Shown: one piece after another, positions 6,292-12,954 of the stretch
How the letters are laid out: each line of letters opens with the position of its first letter
Position numbering within the stretch: the stretch's first letter is position 1
Origin: an uncultured Eubacteriales bacterium
GTDB taxonomy: Bacteria; Bacillota; Clostridia; Oscillospirales; Oscillospiraceae
Length of the DNA stretch: 18,623 bases
Direction of reading: 5' to 3'
NCBI GenBank assembly: GCA_900545805.1
Contig: URAL01000034.1
Location: 1-18,623 of the forward strand
Program-made: the position numbers and the translations under genes
Notes under the pieces: model-generated
What the model was told of the DNA's origin: nothing
What the model saw: the letters and a program-made list of their open reading frames with translations, nothing else
The model's database searches: none

Positions 6292-9021
6292 ATGGCAAGA
6301 GAAAAAATCATTGCGCTCGGCAAAAAAATGACCGACCGCATACCCTACAAGCTCGGATTTGAGAAGCTCACCGAGACAGACCCGGAGTACTACGGCCTTG
6401 AATGCATCGTCAGCGACGAGGAAGCGGACGTTGCTCTGCAGATGGGTCTTCGCAAGCCCACTACTCCCGAGAAGATCGCAAAGAAAATGGGCAAGCCCGT
6501 CTCCTACGTCCAGGAGATCATGGACTCTCTGGCGAGCAAGGGCGTTCTGGAGTATAACTACGATACTCCCGACGGCAGCCGTCGGTATGTTCTGCCGATC
6601 TTCGTTCCCGGTGCTGCCGAACTTATGAACATGCATCTCGACCAGGTGGAGAAGTATCCGCAGATCGCACAGTTTTTCGAGCGCATGGCATTCCTGCCGC
6701 TGACCAAGATCACTCCTCTGGTACCTCCCGGAGGCAACGGCATCGGCATGCACGTTATCCCCGTCGAGAAGGCGATTCCCGCAACCAACGAATCTGTCAG
6801 CATCGAGCATATCTCCCACTGGCTCAAGAAGTATGAGGGGCAGCTCGGCGTCGGCTACTGCTCCTGCCGTAATGCGATGCGCCTTATGGGCGAGGGCTGC
6901 GGCGAGATGCAGGAGGAGCTGTGCATAGCGGTCGGTACCTTCGCAAGATACTGCACCGAGACCGGCAAGGGCCGCGATATCACCTATGAAGAGGCGATGC
7001 GCATCCTTCAGCGTGCCGAGGATAACGGCTATGTCCATCAGATAACCAACATCGACGGTGAGGATAAGATATTCGCCATCTGCAACTGTGCGCTCGGCTC
7101 CTGCTTCGCTCTGCGCACCTCTCAGCTTTTCAATACTCCCAACATGTCCGCTTCCGCATACCGTGCGCACGTCGATAAGGAAAAGTGCGTTGCCTGCGGC
7201 AAGTGCGTCGAGGTCTGCCCGGCAGGCGCGGCCAAGCTCGGCCAGAAGCTCTGCACCAAGGACGGCCCCGTTGTCTATCCCAAGCAGCCTCTGCCCGATG
7301 ATAACCACTGGGGCGAGCACATGTGGGATATGGACTATAAGAACAACAACCAGAAGAACTGCCACGAGAGCGGCACGGCTCCCTGTAAGGCGGCCTGCCC
7401 CGCGCACATCGCCGTTCAGGGCTATATCAAGATGGCAGGCGAGGGCAGATATCTTGACGCGCTCAAGCTCATAAAGCAGGATAACCCGTTCCCGGCAGTC
7501 TGCGGAAGCATCTGCAATCGCCGCTGCGAGGACGCCTGCACCCGCGGCCAGCTCGACCGCGCCGTCGCTATCGACGAGATCAAGAAGTTCATCGCCGAGA
7601 AGGAGCTGAGCGAAAAGACCCGCTACATCCCCGAAAAGCGCCGTCACAAGACTCCCGATACAGACTATGTCGAGAAGATTGCCGTCATCGGAGCGGGTCC
7701 TGCCGGCATGAGCTGCGCTTACTACCTGGCCGAGATGGGCTACGCGAATGTCACCGTTTTTGACCGTAATCCGGTACCCGGCGGCATGCTGACTCTCGGC
7801 ATCCCCTCCTTCCGCCTTGAGCGCAAGGTCATTAACGCCGAGATCGACGTTCTCAAGAAAATGGGCGTCAAGTTCAAGTGCGGCGTCGAGGTCGGCAAGG
7901 ATATCACCATCGACGAGCTGCGCAAGCAGGGCTATAAGGGCTTCTTTGTCGCTATCGGCGCTCAGAAGTCGGCAAAGCTCGGTATACCCGGCGAGGAGCT
8001 CAAGGGCGTGTACGGCGGCGTTGACTTCCTGCGCGACGTTAACCTCGGCAACAAGGTCGAGATAGGCAAGAAGGTCGCAGTCATCGGCGGCGGAAACGTC
8101 GCAATGGACGTTGTCCGCACGGCGGTACGTCTCGGCGCAGAGGAGGCTTACATAGTCTACCGCCGCTCCGAGGAGGAGATGCCCGCAGACAAGGAAGAGG
8201 TCGCCGAGGCAATGGCAGAGGGCGTTAAGTTCTGCTACCTCAACGCTCCCGTTGAGATCACCGGCACTGCTGCCGGCAGGGTCAACGGCCTGAAGGTCGA
8301 GATCATGGAGCTCGGCGAGCCCGATGAGAAGGGCAGAAGAAAGCCCGTCGGAACCGGCAAGTTCAAGACCCTCAAGGTCAACTCCGTCATCGGCGCGATC
8401 GGCCAGACCATCGACTGGGGCGAGCTGGACGTCGGCGAGCTCAAGACCGCCGCAAAGGGCGTGGCAATGGCAGACCCCGTAACTCTCCAGACCGCGCAGA
8501 GCGACATCTTCGTCGGCGGCGACTGCTACACCGGCCCGAAGTTTGCAATCGACGCGATAGCCGCCGGACGCGAGGGCGCTATCAGCCTGCACCGCTATGT
8601 CCACGAAGGTCAGAGCCTCACCCTGGCGCGCAACCCGCGCGACTTCTACGAGCTGGATAAGGACAACGTCGTTATCGACATCAACTGCTTCGACGCGCCC
8701 GTACGTCAGGAGGTCAAGCACGATCCGCGCAAGGCAAAGACCATGAAGAACGACCGCGTCACCTTCACCGAGGCCGAGGTCAAGGCCGAGGCGAGCCGCT
8801 GCCTGGGCTGCGGCGTGACCATCGTCGATCAGAATAAGTGCATCGGCTGCGGCCTTTGCACGACCAGATGCGAATTTGATGCCATCCACCTGCACCGCGA
8901 TCACCCCGAGGCGAGCAAGATGGTCAACACCGACGACAAGATCCCGCCTCTCGGCGTATACGCCGCAAAGCGTGCGGTCAAGATCAAGATCAAGGATCTC
9001 AAGGAAAAATTCGCAAAGTGA
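6292..9021 (+). CDS. GltD/NfnB-like FAD-NAD(P) oxidoreductase with multiple 4Fe-4S clusters
   Basis: 909 residues with AAGGAG before the ATG, about twice the length of plain GltD. In order: a helical/winged-helix-like segment (about 60-105, TTPEKIAKKMGKPVSYVQEI); a Cys-rich block (CSC near 190, further Cys to about 265); a ferredoxin motif CVACGKCVEVC plus P (from 299); a GltD-type N-terminal Fe-S domain (CKAAC at 365, CGSICNRRCEDAC); an FAD-binding GAGPAG (467-472); a GxGGGNVAMD NAD(P) site (about 597-606); and a C-terminal CLGCG (837) with CIGCGLCTTRC (from 850). The GltD/NfnB family moves electrons between NAD(P)H and Fe-S partners. No glutamate synthase large subunit is adjacent, so GOGAT is unlikely; ferredoxin:NAD(P)H transfer or a dedicated reductase is more plausible. 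Strong use of abundant codons (AAG, GAC, GGC, CTC) suggests high expression. hypA follows after 20 nt. Confidence 0.88.
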   Translation: MAREKIIALGKKMTDRIPYKLGFEKLTETDPEYYGLECIVSDEEADVALQMGLRKPTTPEKIAKKMGKPVSYVQEIMDSLASKGVLEYNYDTPDGSRRYVLPIFVPGAAELMNMHLDQVEKYPQIAQFFERMAFLPLTKITPLVPPGGNGIGMHVIPVEKAIPATNESVSIEHISHWLKKYEGQLGVGYCSCRNAMRLMGEGCGEMQEELCIAVGTFARYCTETGKGRDITYEEAMRILQRAEDNGYVHQITNIDGEDKIFAICNCALGSCFALRTSQLFNTPNMSASAYRAHVDKEKCVACGKCVEVCPAGAAKLGQKLCTKDGPVVYPKQPLPDDNHWGEHMWDMDYKNNNQKNCHESGTAPCKAACPAHIAVQGYIKMAGEGRYLDALKLIKQDNPFPAVCGSICNRRCEDACTRGQLDRAVAIDEIKKFIAEKELSEKTRYIPEKRRHKTPDTDYVEKIAVIGAGPAGMSCAYYLAEMGYANVTVFDRNPVPGGMLTLGIPSFRLERKVINAEIDVLKKMGVKFKCGVEVGKDITIDELRKQGYKGFFVAIGAQKSAKLGIPGEELKGVYGGVDFLRDVNLGNKVEIGKKVAVIGGGNVAMDVVRTAVRLGAEEAYIVYRRSEEEMPADKEEVAEAMAEGVKFCYLNAPVEITGTAAGRVNGLKVEIMELGEPDEKGRRKPVGTGKFKTLKVNSVIGAIGQTIDWGELDVGELKTAAKGVAMADPVTLQTAQSDIFVGGDCYTGPKFAIDAIAAGREGAISLHRYVHEGQSLTLARNPRDFYELDKDNVVIDINCFDAPVRQEVKHDPRKAKTMKNDRVTFTEAEVKAEASRCLGCGVTIVDQNKCIGCGLCTTRCEFDAIHLHRDHPEASKMVNTDDKIPPLGVYAAKRAVKIKIKDLKEKFAK

Positions 9022-9041
9022 CCACATCGGAGGAATGATCC

Positions 9042-9386
9042 ATGCATGAGCTTGGAACCGTATTTTACGTCATAAAGGAAGTCGAGAAGCTCTGCGACGA
9101 GAATGAGCTCACCAAGGTAGGCAGCGTCACGCTTCAGATCGGCGAGGTCAGCGGGATAATCCCGGAGTACATCGTCGACTGCTGGAACTGGGCAGTCAAG
9201 GAGTCCAAGTACATGAAAGAGGCCGAGCTCAAGGTCGAAACGCTCGAGGCGGTGACCTTCTGCGAGGACTGCAAGCAGACTTATCCAACGGTGAAATACG
9301 CAAAGGTGTGTCCGTATTGCCAGAGCGAGAATACCTATCTCGTCACCGGCAACGAATACATCATAAAAGAGATCGAAGCGATGTAA
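9042..9386 (+). CDS. hypA: HypA/HybF-like nickel metallochaperone
   Basis: 114 residues, the standard HypA length, with GGAGG 8 nt before the ATG. It begins MHE; His2 and Glu3 form the nickel site of the family. The zinc domain has two CxxC pairs, CEDC and CPYC, in FCEDCKQTYPTVKYAKVCPYC, followed by the usual V-x-G-x-E-x-x-I-K-x-I-E ending. HypA delivers nickel to NiFe hydrogenase, and to urease in some bacteria, together with HypB. No hydrogenase, hypB or other hyp gene is in the window, and the gene is instead the second of a two-gene operon with the Fe-S/FAD oxidoreductase. The family call is firm; a hydrogenase role here is not established. Confidence 0.9.
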   Translation: MHELGTVFYVIKEVEKLCDENELTKVGSVTLQIGEVSGIIPEYIVDCWNWAVKESKYMKEAELKVETLEAVTFCEDCKQTYPTVKYAKVCPYCQSENTYLVTGNEYIIKEIEAM

Positions 9387-9395
9387 ACCTAATCG

Positions 9396-9427
9396 AAAAG
9401 CTCCCGTCCACGGACGGGAGCTTTTTT
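9396..9427 (+). terminator. intrinsic terminator of the oxidoreductase-hypA operon
   Basis: Arms AAAAGCTCCCGTC (9396-9408) and GACGGGAGCTTTT (9413-9425) enclose a 4-nt loop, with a T run at 9422-9427. It lies 10 nt after the hypA stop. Confidence 0.93.
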
Positions 9428-9431
9428 GCGC

Positions 9432-9471
9432 AAAAACGCGCCAGTCAAAAAGTATACCGTTTGACTGGCGC
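9432..9471 (-). terminator. intrinsic terminator of glyA (minus strand)
   Basis: A perfect 12-bp inverted repeat GCGCCAGTCAAA (9438-9449) / TTTGACTGGCGC (9460-9471) has a 10-nt loop. Read on the minus strand it is followed by G and five T (9437-9432). It lies about 105 nt past the glyA stop. Its T tract is separated from that of the hypA terminator only by GCGC (9428-9431). Between 9472 and 9575 I see no gene. Confidence 0.85.
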
Positions 9472-9575
9472 CCTAATTTGAAAACGGTCGTGATTCCAAG
9501 TAGTGTTAATAGAATTGAGAATAATCTATTCCCGCTTTGTTACAGACTTACCGACATATACTACTTAATTGCTTT

Positions 9576-10826
9576 TCACATCTCAATCTCGGGATAGAGC
9601 GGGAAGCGCTCGCACAGCATGAGCGCCTGCTGCTTTACGTCCTCGACGGCATCCTCGCCGCGGTTTATGACATCGACGAGCATCCTGCCGATCTCACGCA
9701 TCTCGTCCTCGCCCATTCCGCGTGTTGTGACCGCCGGAGTGCCGAAGCGCATGCCGCTGGTGAGCCTTACAGACTGCGTATCGAAGGGGATGGAGTTTTT
9801 GTTTGCGGTGATGTGAGCCCTGTCCAAAAGCTCCTGTACCTCGTTGCCGGTACGGCCGAGGCTCATGGTGTCGGCAAGCATCAGATGGTTATCCGTGCCG
9901 CCGGAGACGATGCGGATACCGCCTGAGGACAGCGTATCGGCCAAAACCGCCGCATTTTTCACGGTTTGCCGCTGATATGCCTTGAATTCCTCGCTCATGG
10001 CCTCCTTGAAGCAGACTGCCTTACCGGCGATTATATGCATGAGCGGGCCGCCCTGGGTTCCGGGGAAAACAGCGCTGTTTATCTTCTTTTTCAGCTCGTC
10101 TTTGCATAGAATAATAGCACCGCGCGGGCCTCTGAGGGTCTTATGCGTCGTGCTGGTGACGACGTCGGCGTAGGGAACGGGACTGGGGTGAACTCCGGCA
10201 GCGACAAGGCCGCCTATGTGTGCCATGTCGACCATGAGGTATGCTCCGACCTCATCGGCTATCTCACGCATTTTCTTAAAATCTATTATGCGTGAATACG
10301 CGCTGGCTCCCGCGATGATTAGCTTGGGCCTGCATTCATCGGCCGTCTGCATCGCTTTTTCATAGTCGATCGTCTCGGTCTCGCGATCGACGCCGTAGAA
10401 GCAGGCGTTAAAATACTTTCCGGATATCGAGGCCTTTGAGCCGTGCGTCAGGTGACCGCCGTGGCTTAGATCCATGCCGAGTATCGTGTCGCCCGGCTTT
10501 AAAAGCGCAAGATAGACCGCTACGTTTGCCTGCGAGCCGGAGTGTGGCTGGACATTCGCATGCTCGGCTCCGAAGAGCTCCTTTGCCCTGTCTATGGCAA
10601 GCTGCTCGACGATATCGACATACTCGCAGCCGCCGTAGTATCTCGCGCCGGGGTAGCCCTCGGCATATTTATTGGTCAGATGACTTCCCACGGCCTCCAT
10701 AACGGCGCGGCTGGTGAAGTTTTCGGACGCTATCAGCTCAATGTGGTCGCGCTGACGCTCCAGCTCCATTTTCATTGCACCGTACAGCTCGGGGTCGCTC
10801 ATTTTTACAGTCTCATAGCTCATCAT
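9576..10826 (-). CDS. glyA: serine hydroxymethyltransferase
   Basis: 416 residues (415 if the second of two consecutive ATGs is used; GGGAGG lies 5 nt from the first and 8 nt from the second). This cytosolic PLP enzyme interconverts serine plus tetrahydrofolate and glycine plus methylene-tetrahydrofolate, the main one-carbon source. Visible hallmarks are IELIASENF near the N-terminus, the NKYAEGYPGARYYGG substrate loop, VDMAHIGGL (199-207), and the PLP lysine in TSTTHKTLRGPRG (Lys229). It is monocistronic, with its own promoter and terminator. Confidence 0.97.
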   Translation of the reverse strand: MMSYETVKMSDPELYGAMKMELERQRDHIELIASENFTSRAVMEAVGSHLTNKYAEGYPGARYYGGCEYVDIVEQLAIDRAKELFGAEHANVQPHSGSQANVAVYLALLKPGDTILGMDLSHGGHLTHGSKASISGKYFNACFYGVDRETETIDYEKAMQTADECRPKLIIAGASAYSRIIDFKKMREIADEVGAYLMVDMAHIGGLVAAGVHPSPVPYADVVTSTTHKTLRGPRGAIILCKDELKKKINSAVFPGTQGGPLMHIIAGKAVCFKEAMSEEFKAYQRQTVKNAAVLADTLSSGGIRIVSGGTDNHLMLADTMSLGRTGNEVQELLDRAHITANKNSIPFDTQSVRLTSGMRFGTPAVTTRGMGEDEMREIGRMLVDVINRGEDAVEDVKQQALMLCERFPLYPEIEM

Positions 10827-10860
10827 TCCGGCCTCCCGTAAACTTAATAATATCCTCGCA

Positions 10861-10889
10861 ATTATACGATAAACTCAGCGTCTTATCAA
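10861..10889 (-). promoter_or_regulatory. sigma-A promoter of glyA
   Basis: On the minus strand TTGATA (10884-10889) and TATAAT (10861-10866) are 17 nt apart, a near-consensus promoter with a start around 10854 and a leader of about 28 nt. The leader has no room for a riboswitch. Confidence 0.78.
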
Positions 10890-10938
10890 GCGAAATCGAG
10901 CATTTTTGTCCTTTTGCGCAGCAGACGGTCGAATTTCC

Positions 10939-10967
10939 TTGAATAAGGGGAAGGGCTGTGATAATAT
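10939..10967 (+). promoter_or_regulatory. promoter of the endonuclease/phosphatase-fold gene
   Basis: TTGAAT (10939-10944) is followed after 17 nt by TAATAT (10962-10967). The overlapping GATAAT (10960-10965), preceded by TGT, is an alternative extended -10. It diverges from the glyA promoter. Confidence 0.5.
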
Positions 10968-10986
10968 ACGAAGGAGAGGTGAGGAC

Positions 10987-12063
10987 ATGGCAAAAAAACT
11001 GCTTAAAGTAATACTGATAATCCTCGGTGTCATACTGCTGTGCGCCGCGGCACTTATTCTTTGGCTGTCGGTCACGGAGTTTAATCCCGGAGACGTCACC
11101 GACGTCAAGATAGAGGCGAATTCCGAGGTGGGCGGCCTGAAGCCGTTTTTGGATGAGGAGTTTTCGGTCATAAGCTGGAATATAGGCTATGCCGGTCTCG
11201 GCAAGGACTCGGACTTCTTCATGGACGGCGGGAGCAACGTGTCATCCGCCGATCAGGACACCGTGTCGGCTTCGCTTTTGGGAATATATAAAACACTTTA
11301 CTCCGACGCCGATCCGGCGACGATTTTTATGCTGCAGGAGGTAGACAAAAACTCCTCGCGCACCTATGGAAAGGATGAGACCGAGATACTGGGCATTAAT
11401 AACAGCACCTATGCGCTCAACTATTCGTGCAGGTTCGTGCCCTATCCCGTTCCGCCAATAGGCAGGGTAAACAGCGGACTTCTGACCACAACGGTATATG
11501 ATATCGACTCTGCCGAGCGCATATCGCTGCCCTGTCCCTTCGACTGGCCCGTAAGCACGGCAAATCTTAAGCGCTGTCTGCTTGTGAGCTATCTTCCCAT
11601 ATCGGGAACGGACAGCAAGCTGGTTATCGTCAATCTCCACCTTGAGGCTTACGACGACGGCGAGGGCAAGATAGCGCAGACAAAGCAGCTGCGCGAATTT
11701 ATCCGATCCGAGTACGAAAAGGGAAACTATGTTATAGCCGGCGGCGACTTCAACCAGATATTCCCCAACGGTCTTGAAAAGTACCCAAACACGCACAAGG
11801 AAAACTGGGAGCCAGGCACCATATCTGACGATATAATGCCCGAGGGCTGGACGCTTGCATATGACCTTGAAACGCCGACCTGCAGACTGCTCAATCAGCC
11901 GTACGACCCGTCGGATACGGAAAACACGCAGTACTACGTCATCGACGGCTTCATCCTTTCCCCAAATGTTGAGCTTGTCTCGGTCAACACTCTGGACGAG
12001 GGCTTCACCTATTCCGACCATAACCCCGTGAAGCTTCAGGTCAAGCTCACATCCGAAAAGTAA
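10987..12063 (+). CDS. membrane-anchored endonuclease/exonuclease/phosphatase-fold protein
   Basis: 358 residues. ATG 10987 follows GGAGAGGTGAGG; the longer in-frame extension to 10906 runs through the promoter and is not used. Residues 5-28 are a membrane helix after MAKK, so the rest is probably extracellular. The catalytic set of the DNase I-like superfamily is complete: WN (64-65), QE (117-118), NLHL with His218, GGDFNQ (252-257), a late IDGF (319-322) and SDHNP (343-347). These bind a divalent metal and cleave phosphodiester or phosphate ester bonds. The substrate cannot be read from sequence: extracellular nuclease, sphingomyelinase-like or phosphatase activities are all possible. The SGNH hydrolase follows after 86 nt. 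Confidence 0.88.
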   Translation: MAKKLLKVILIILGVILLCAAALILWLSVTEFNPGDVTDVKIEANSEVGGLKPFLDEEFSVISWNIGYAGLGKDSDFFMDGGSNVSSADQDTVSASLLGIYKTLYSDADPATIFMLQEVDKNSSRTYGKDETEILGINNSTYALNYSCRFVPYPVPPIGRVNSGLLTTTVYDIDSAERISLPCPFDWPVSTANLKRCLLVSYLPISGTDSKLVIVNLHLEAYDDGEGKIAQTKQLREFIRSEYEKGNYVIAGGDFNQIFPNGLEKYPNTHKENWEPGTISDDIMPEGWTLAYDLETPTCRLLNQPYDPSDTENTQYYVIDGFILSPNVELVSVNTLDEGFTYSDHNPVKLQVKLTSEK

Positions 12064-12066
12064 AAA

Positions 12067-12121
12067 AAGCCGACCTATATCGGCTGATGCTCGGGCGGCA
12101 CTGTGAAAATGTGTCGTCCGA
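12067..12121 (+). other. two stem-loops between the two surface-enzyme genes
   Basis: The first is AGCCGA/TCGGCT (12067-12084). The second pairs CGGGCGGCAC (12092-12101) with GTGTCGTCCG (12111-12120) over 10 bp, including two G-T wobbles. Neither is followed by a T tract, so they are not ordinary terminators. They could be processing or stability elements in a shared mRNA. I see no promoter before the SGNH gene. Confidence 0.4.
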
Positions 12122-12149
12122 TGCCCTTAATAAAAGGAGATCTTAAATA

Positions 12150-12914
12150 ATGACGAAAAAGCAAAAGGTGATTTCGATCATTGCGTTTGTTTTGATAATC
12201 GTTCTGATCGCGCTGATATGCGTAAGCCTGCAAAACCGGAAGAACGCGGACAACAACGATCCCATAGCAAGCAAAAGCCCCGTTGAGAGCACCGAGCCCA
12301 CTCCGGAGCCTACTCCCACGCCGCTTCAGTTCACTGCTGCACCCGAGGGCTATTTTAACGACGCGCTGTTCATCGGCGACTCGCGCATGGTGGGCATCGA
12401 TATGATGCAGACCATCGACGGCGCGACATTCTTCACCACCGTCGGCCTGAGCCTGACCGGTGCCATGAGCACGAGCGCAGACGTTGCCGGAGTCGGCACG
12501 ACGACGCTCCCGGCGCTGCTGCAGAGCAGGCAGTTCGGCAAGATATACGTAATGCTCGGCATAAACGATATCGGAGGCTCGATCGAAGCACTCAAGCAGA
12601 CCTACAGCAATCTTGTTGACAAGCTGCGCACCGCGCAGCCGGACGCGATCATTTACATCATGTCGAATCTGCACGTCTCGGCAACGCAGGATTCCCGCGG
12701 CACGGCGGTAAACAACAAAAACCTCAATAATCTCAACGACTACACAAAAACTCTCGCCGACGGCGAAACTGTCTTCTATCTTGAGTGCAACGAGCTGTTT
12801 GACGACGCAAACGGCACACTCTCGGCTGACATAACCTCCGACGGTATTCATCCCGACGGCAGCGCCTACAGAAAATGGGGCGAGTGGATCATGCAGAATG
12901 CGATAGTGAAGTGA
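12150..12914 (+). CDS. membrane-anchored SGNH/GDSL-type hydrolase
   Basis: 254 residues, with AAGGAG 10 nt before the ATG. Residues 7-27 form one membrane helix, then a Pro/Thr stalk (EPTPEPTPTPLQ, about 49-60) leads to an extracellular SGNH domain. Block I is FIGDSRMVG (Ser78), the GxND block is MLGINDIGG (137-140), and the catalytic D-x-x-H is DGIHPDG (Asp231, His234). The family hydrolyses ester bonds, for example acetyl groups on peptidoglycan or polysaccharide. The wall-proximal location suggests such a target, but the substrate is unknown. Probably co-transcribed with the preceding gene. Confidence 0.9.
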   Translation: MTKKQKVISIIAFVLIIVLIALICVSLQNRKNADNNDPIASKSPVESTEPTPEPTPTPLQFTAAPEGYFNDALFIGDSRMVGIDMMQTIDGATFFTTVGLSLTGAMSTSADVAGVGTTTLPALLQSRQFGKIYVMLGINDIGGSIEALKQTYSNLVDKLRTAQPDAIIYIMSNLHVSATQDSRGTAVNNKNLNNLNDYTKTLADGETVFYLECNELFDDANGTLSADITSDGIHPDGSAYRKWGEWIMQNAIVK

Positions 12915-12924
12915 ATATAACAAT

Positions 12925-12950
12925 AAAGCCACACCGTTCGGTGTGGCTTT
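12925..12950. terminator. bidirectional intrinsic terminator between the SGNH hydrolase and lepA
   Basis: AAAGCCACACCG (12925-12936) and CGGTGTGGCTTT (12939-12950) form a 12-bp perfect repeat around TT. Both sides are A/T-rich, so it can serve the plus-strand SGNH gene and the minus-strand lepA, whose stop is 5 nt away. Confidence 0.85.
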
Positions 12951-12954
12951 AATA

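Noticed and set aside
6286..9027. 913-residue open frame on the minus strand opposite the oxidoreductase
   Set aside because: It mirrors the real gene almost exactly, is low-complexity (Ala/Leu/Val/Asp-rich) with no domain motif, and has no ribosome site. It is a by-product of the biased codon use of the plus-strand gene.
9498..9567. AAGTAGT ... ACTACTT inverted repeat downstream of glyA
   Set aside because: Seven base pairs 55-60 nt apart in an AT-rich spacer are expected by chance, and no RNA family is recognisable.
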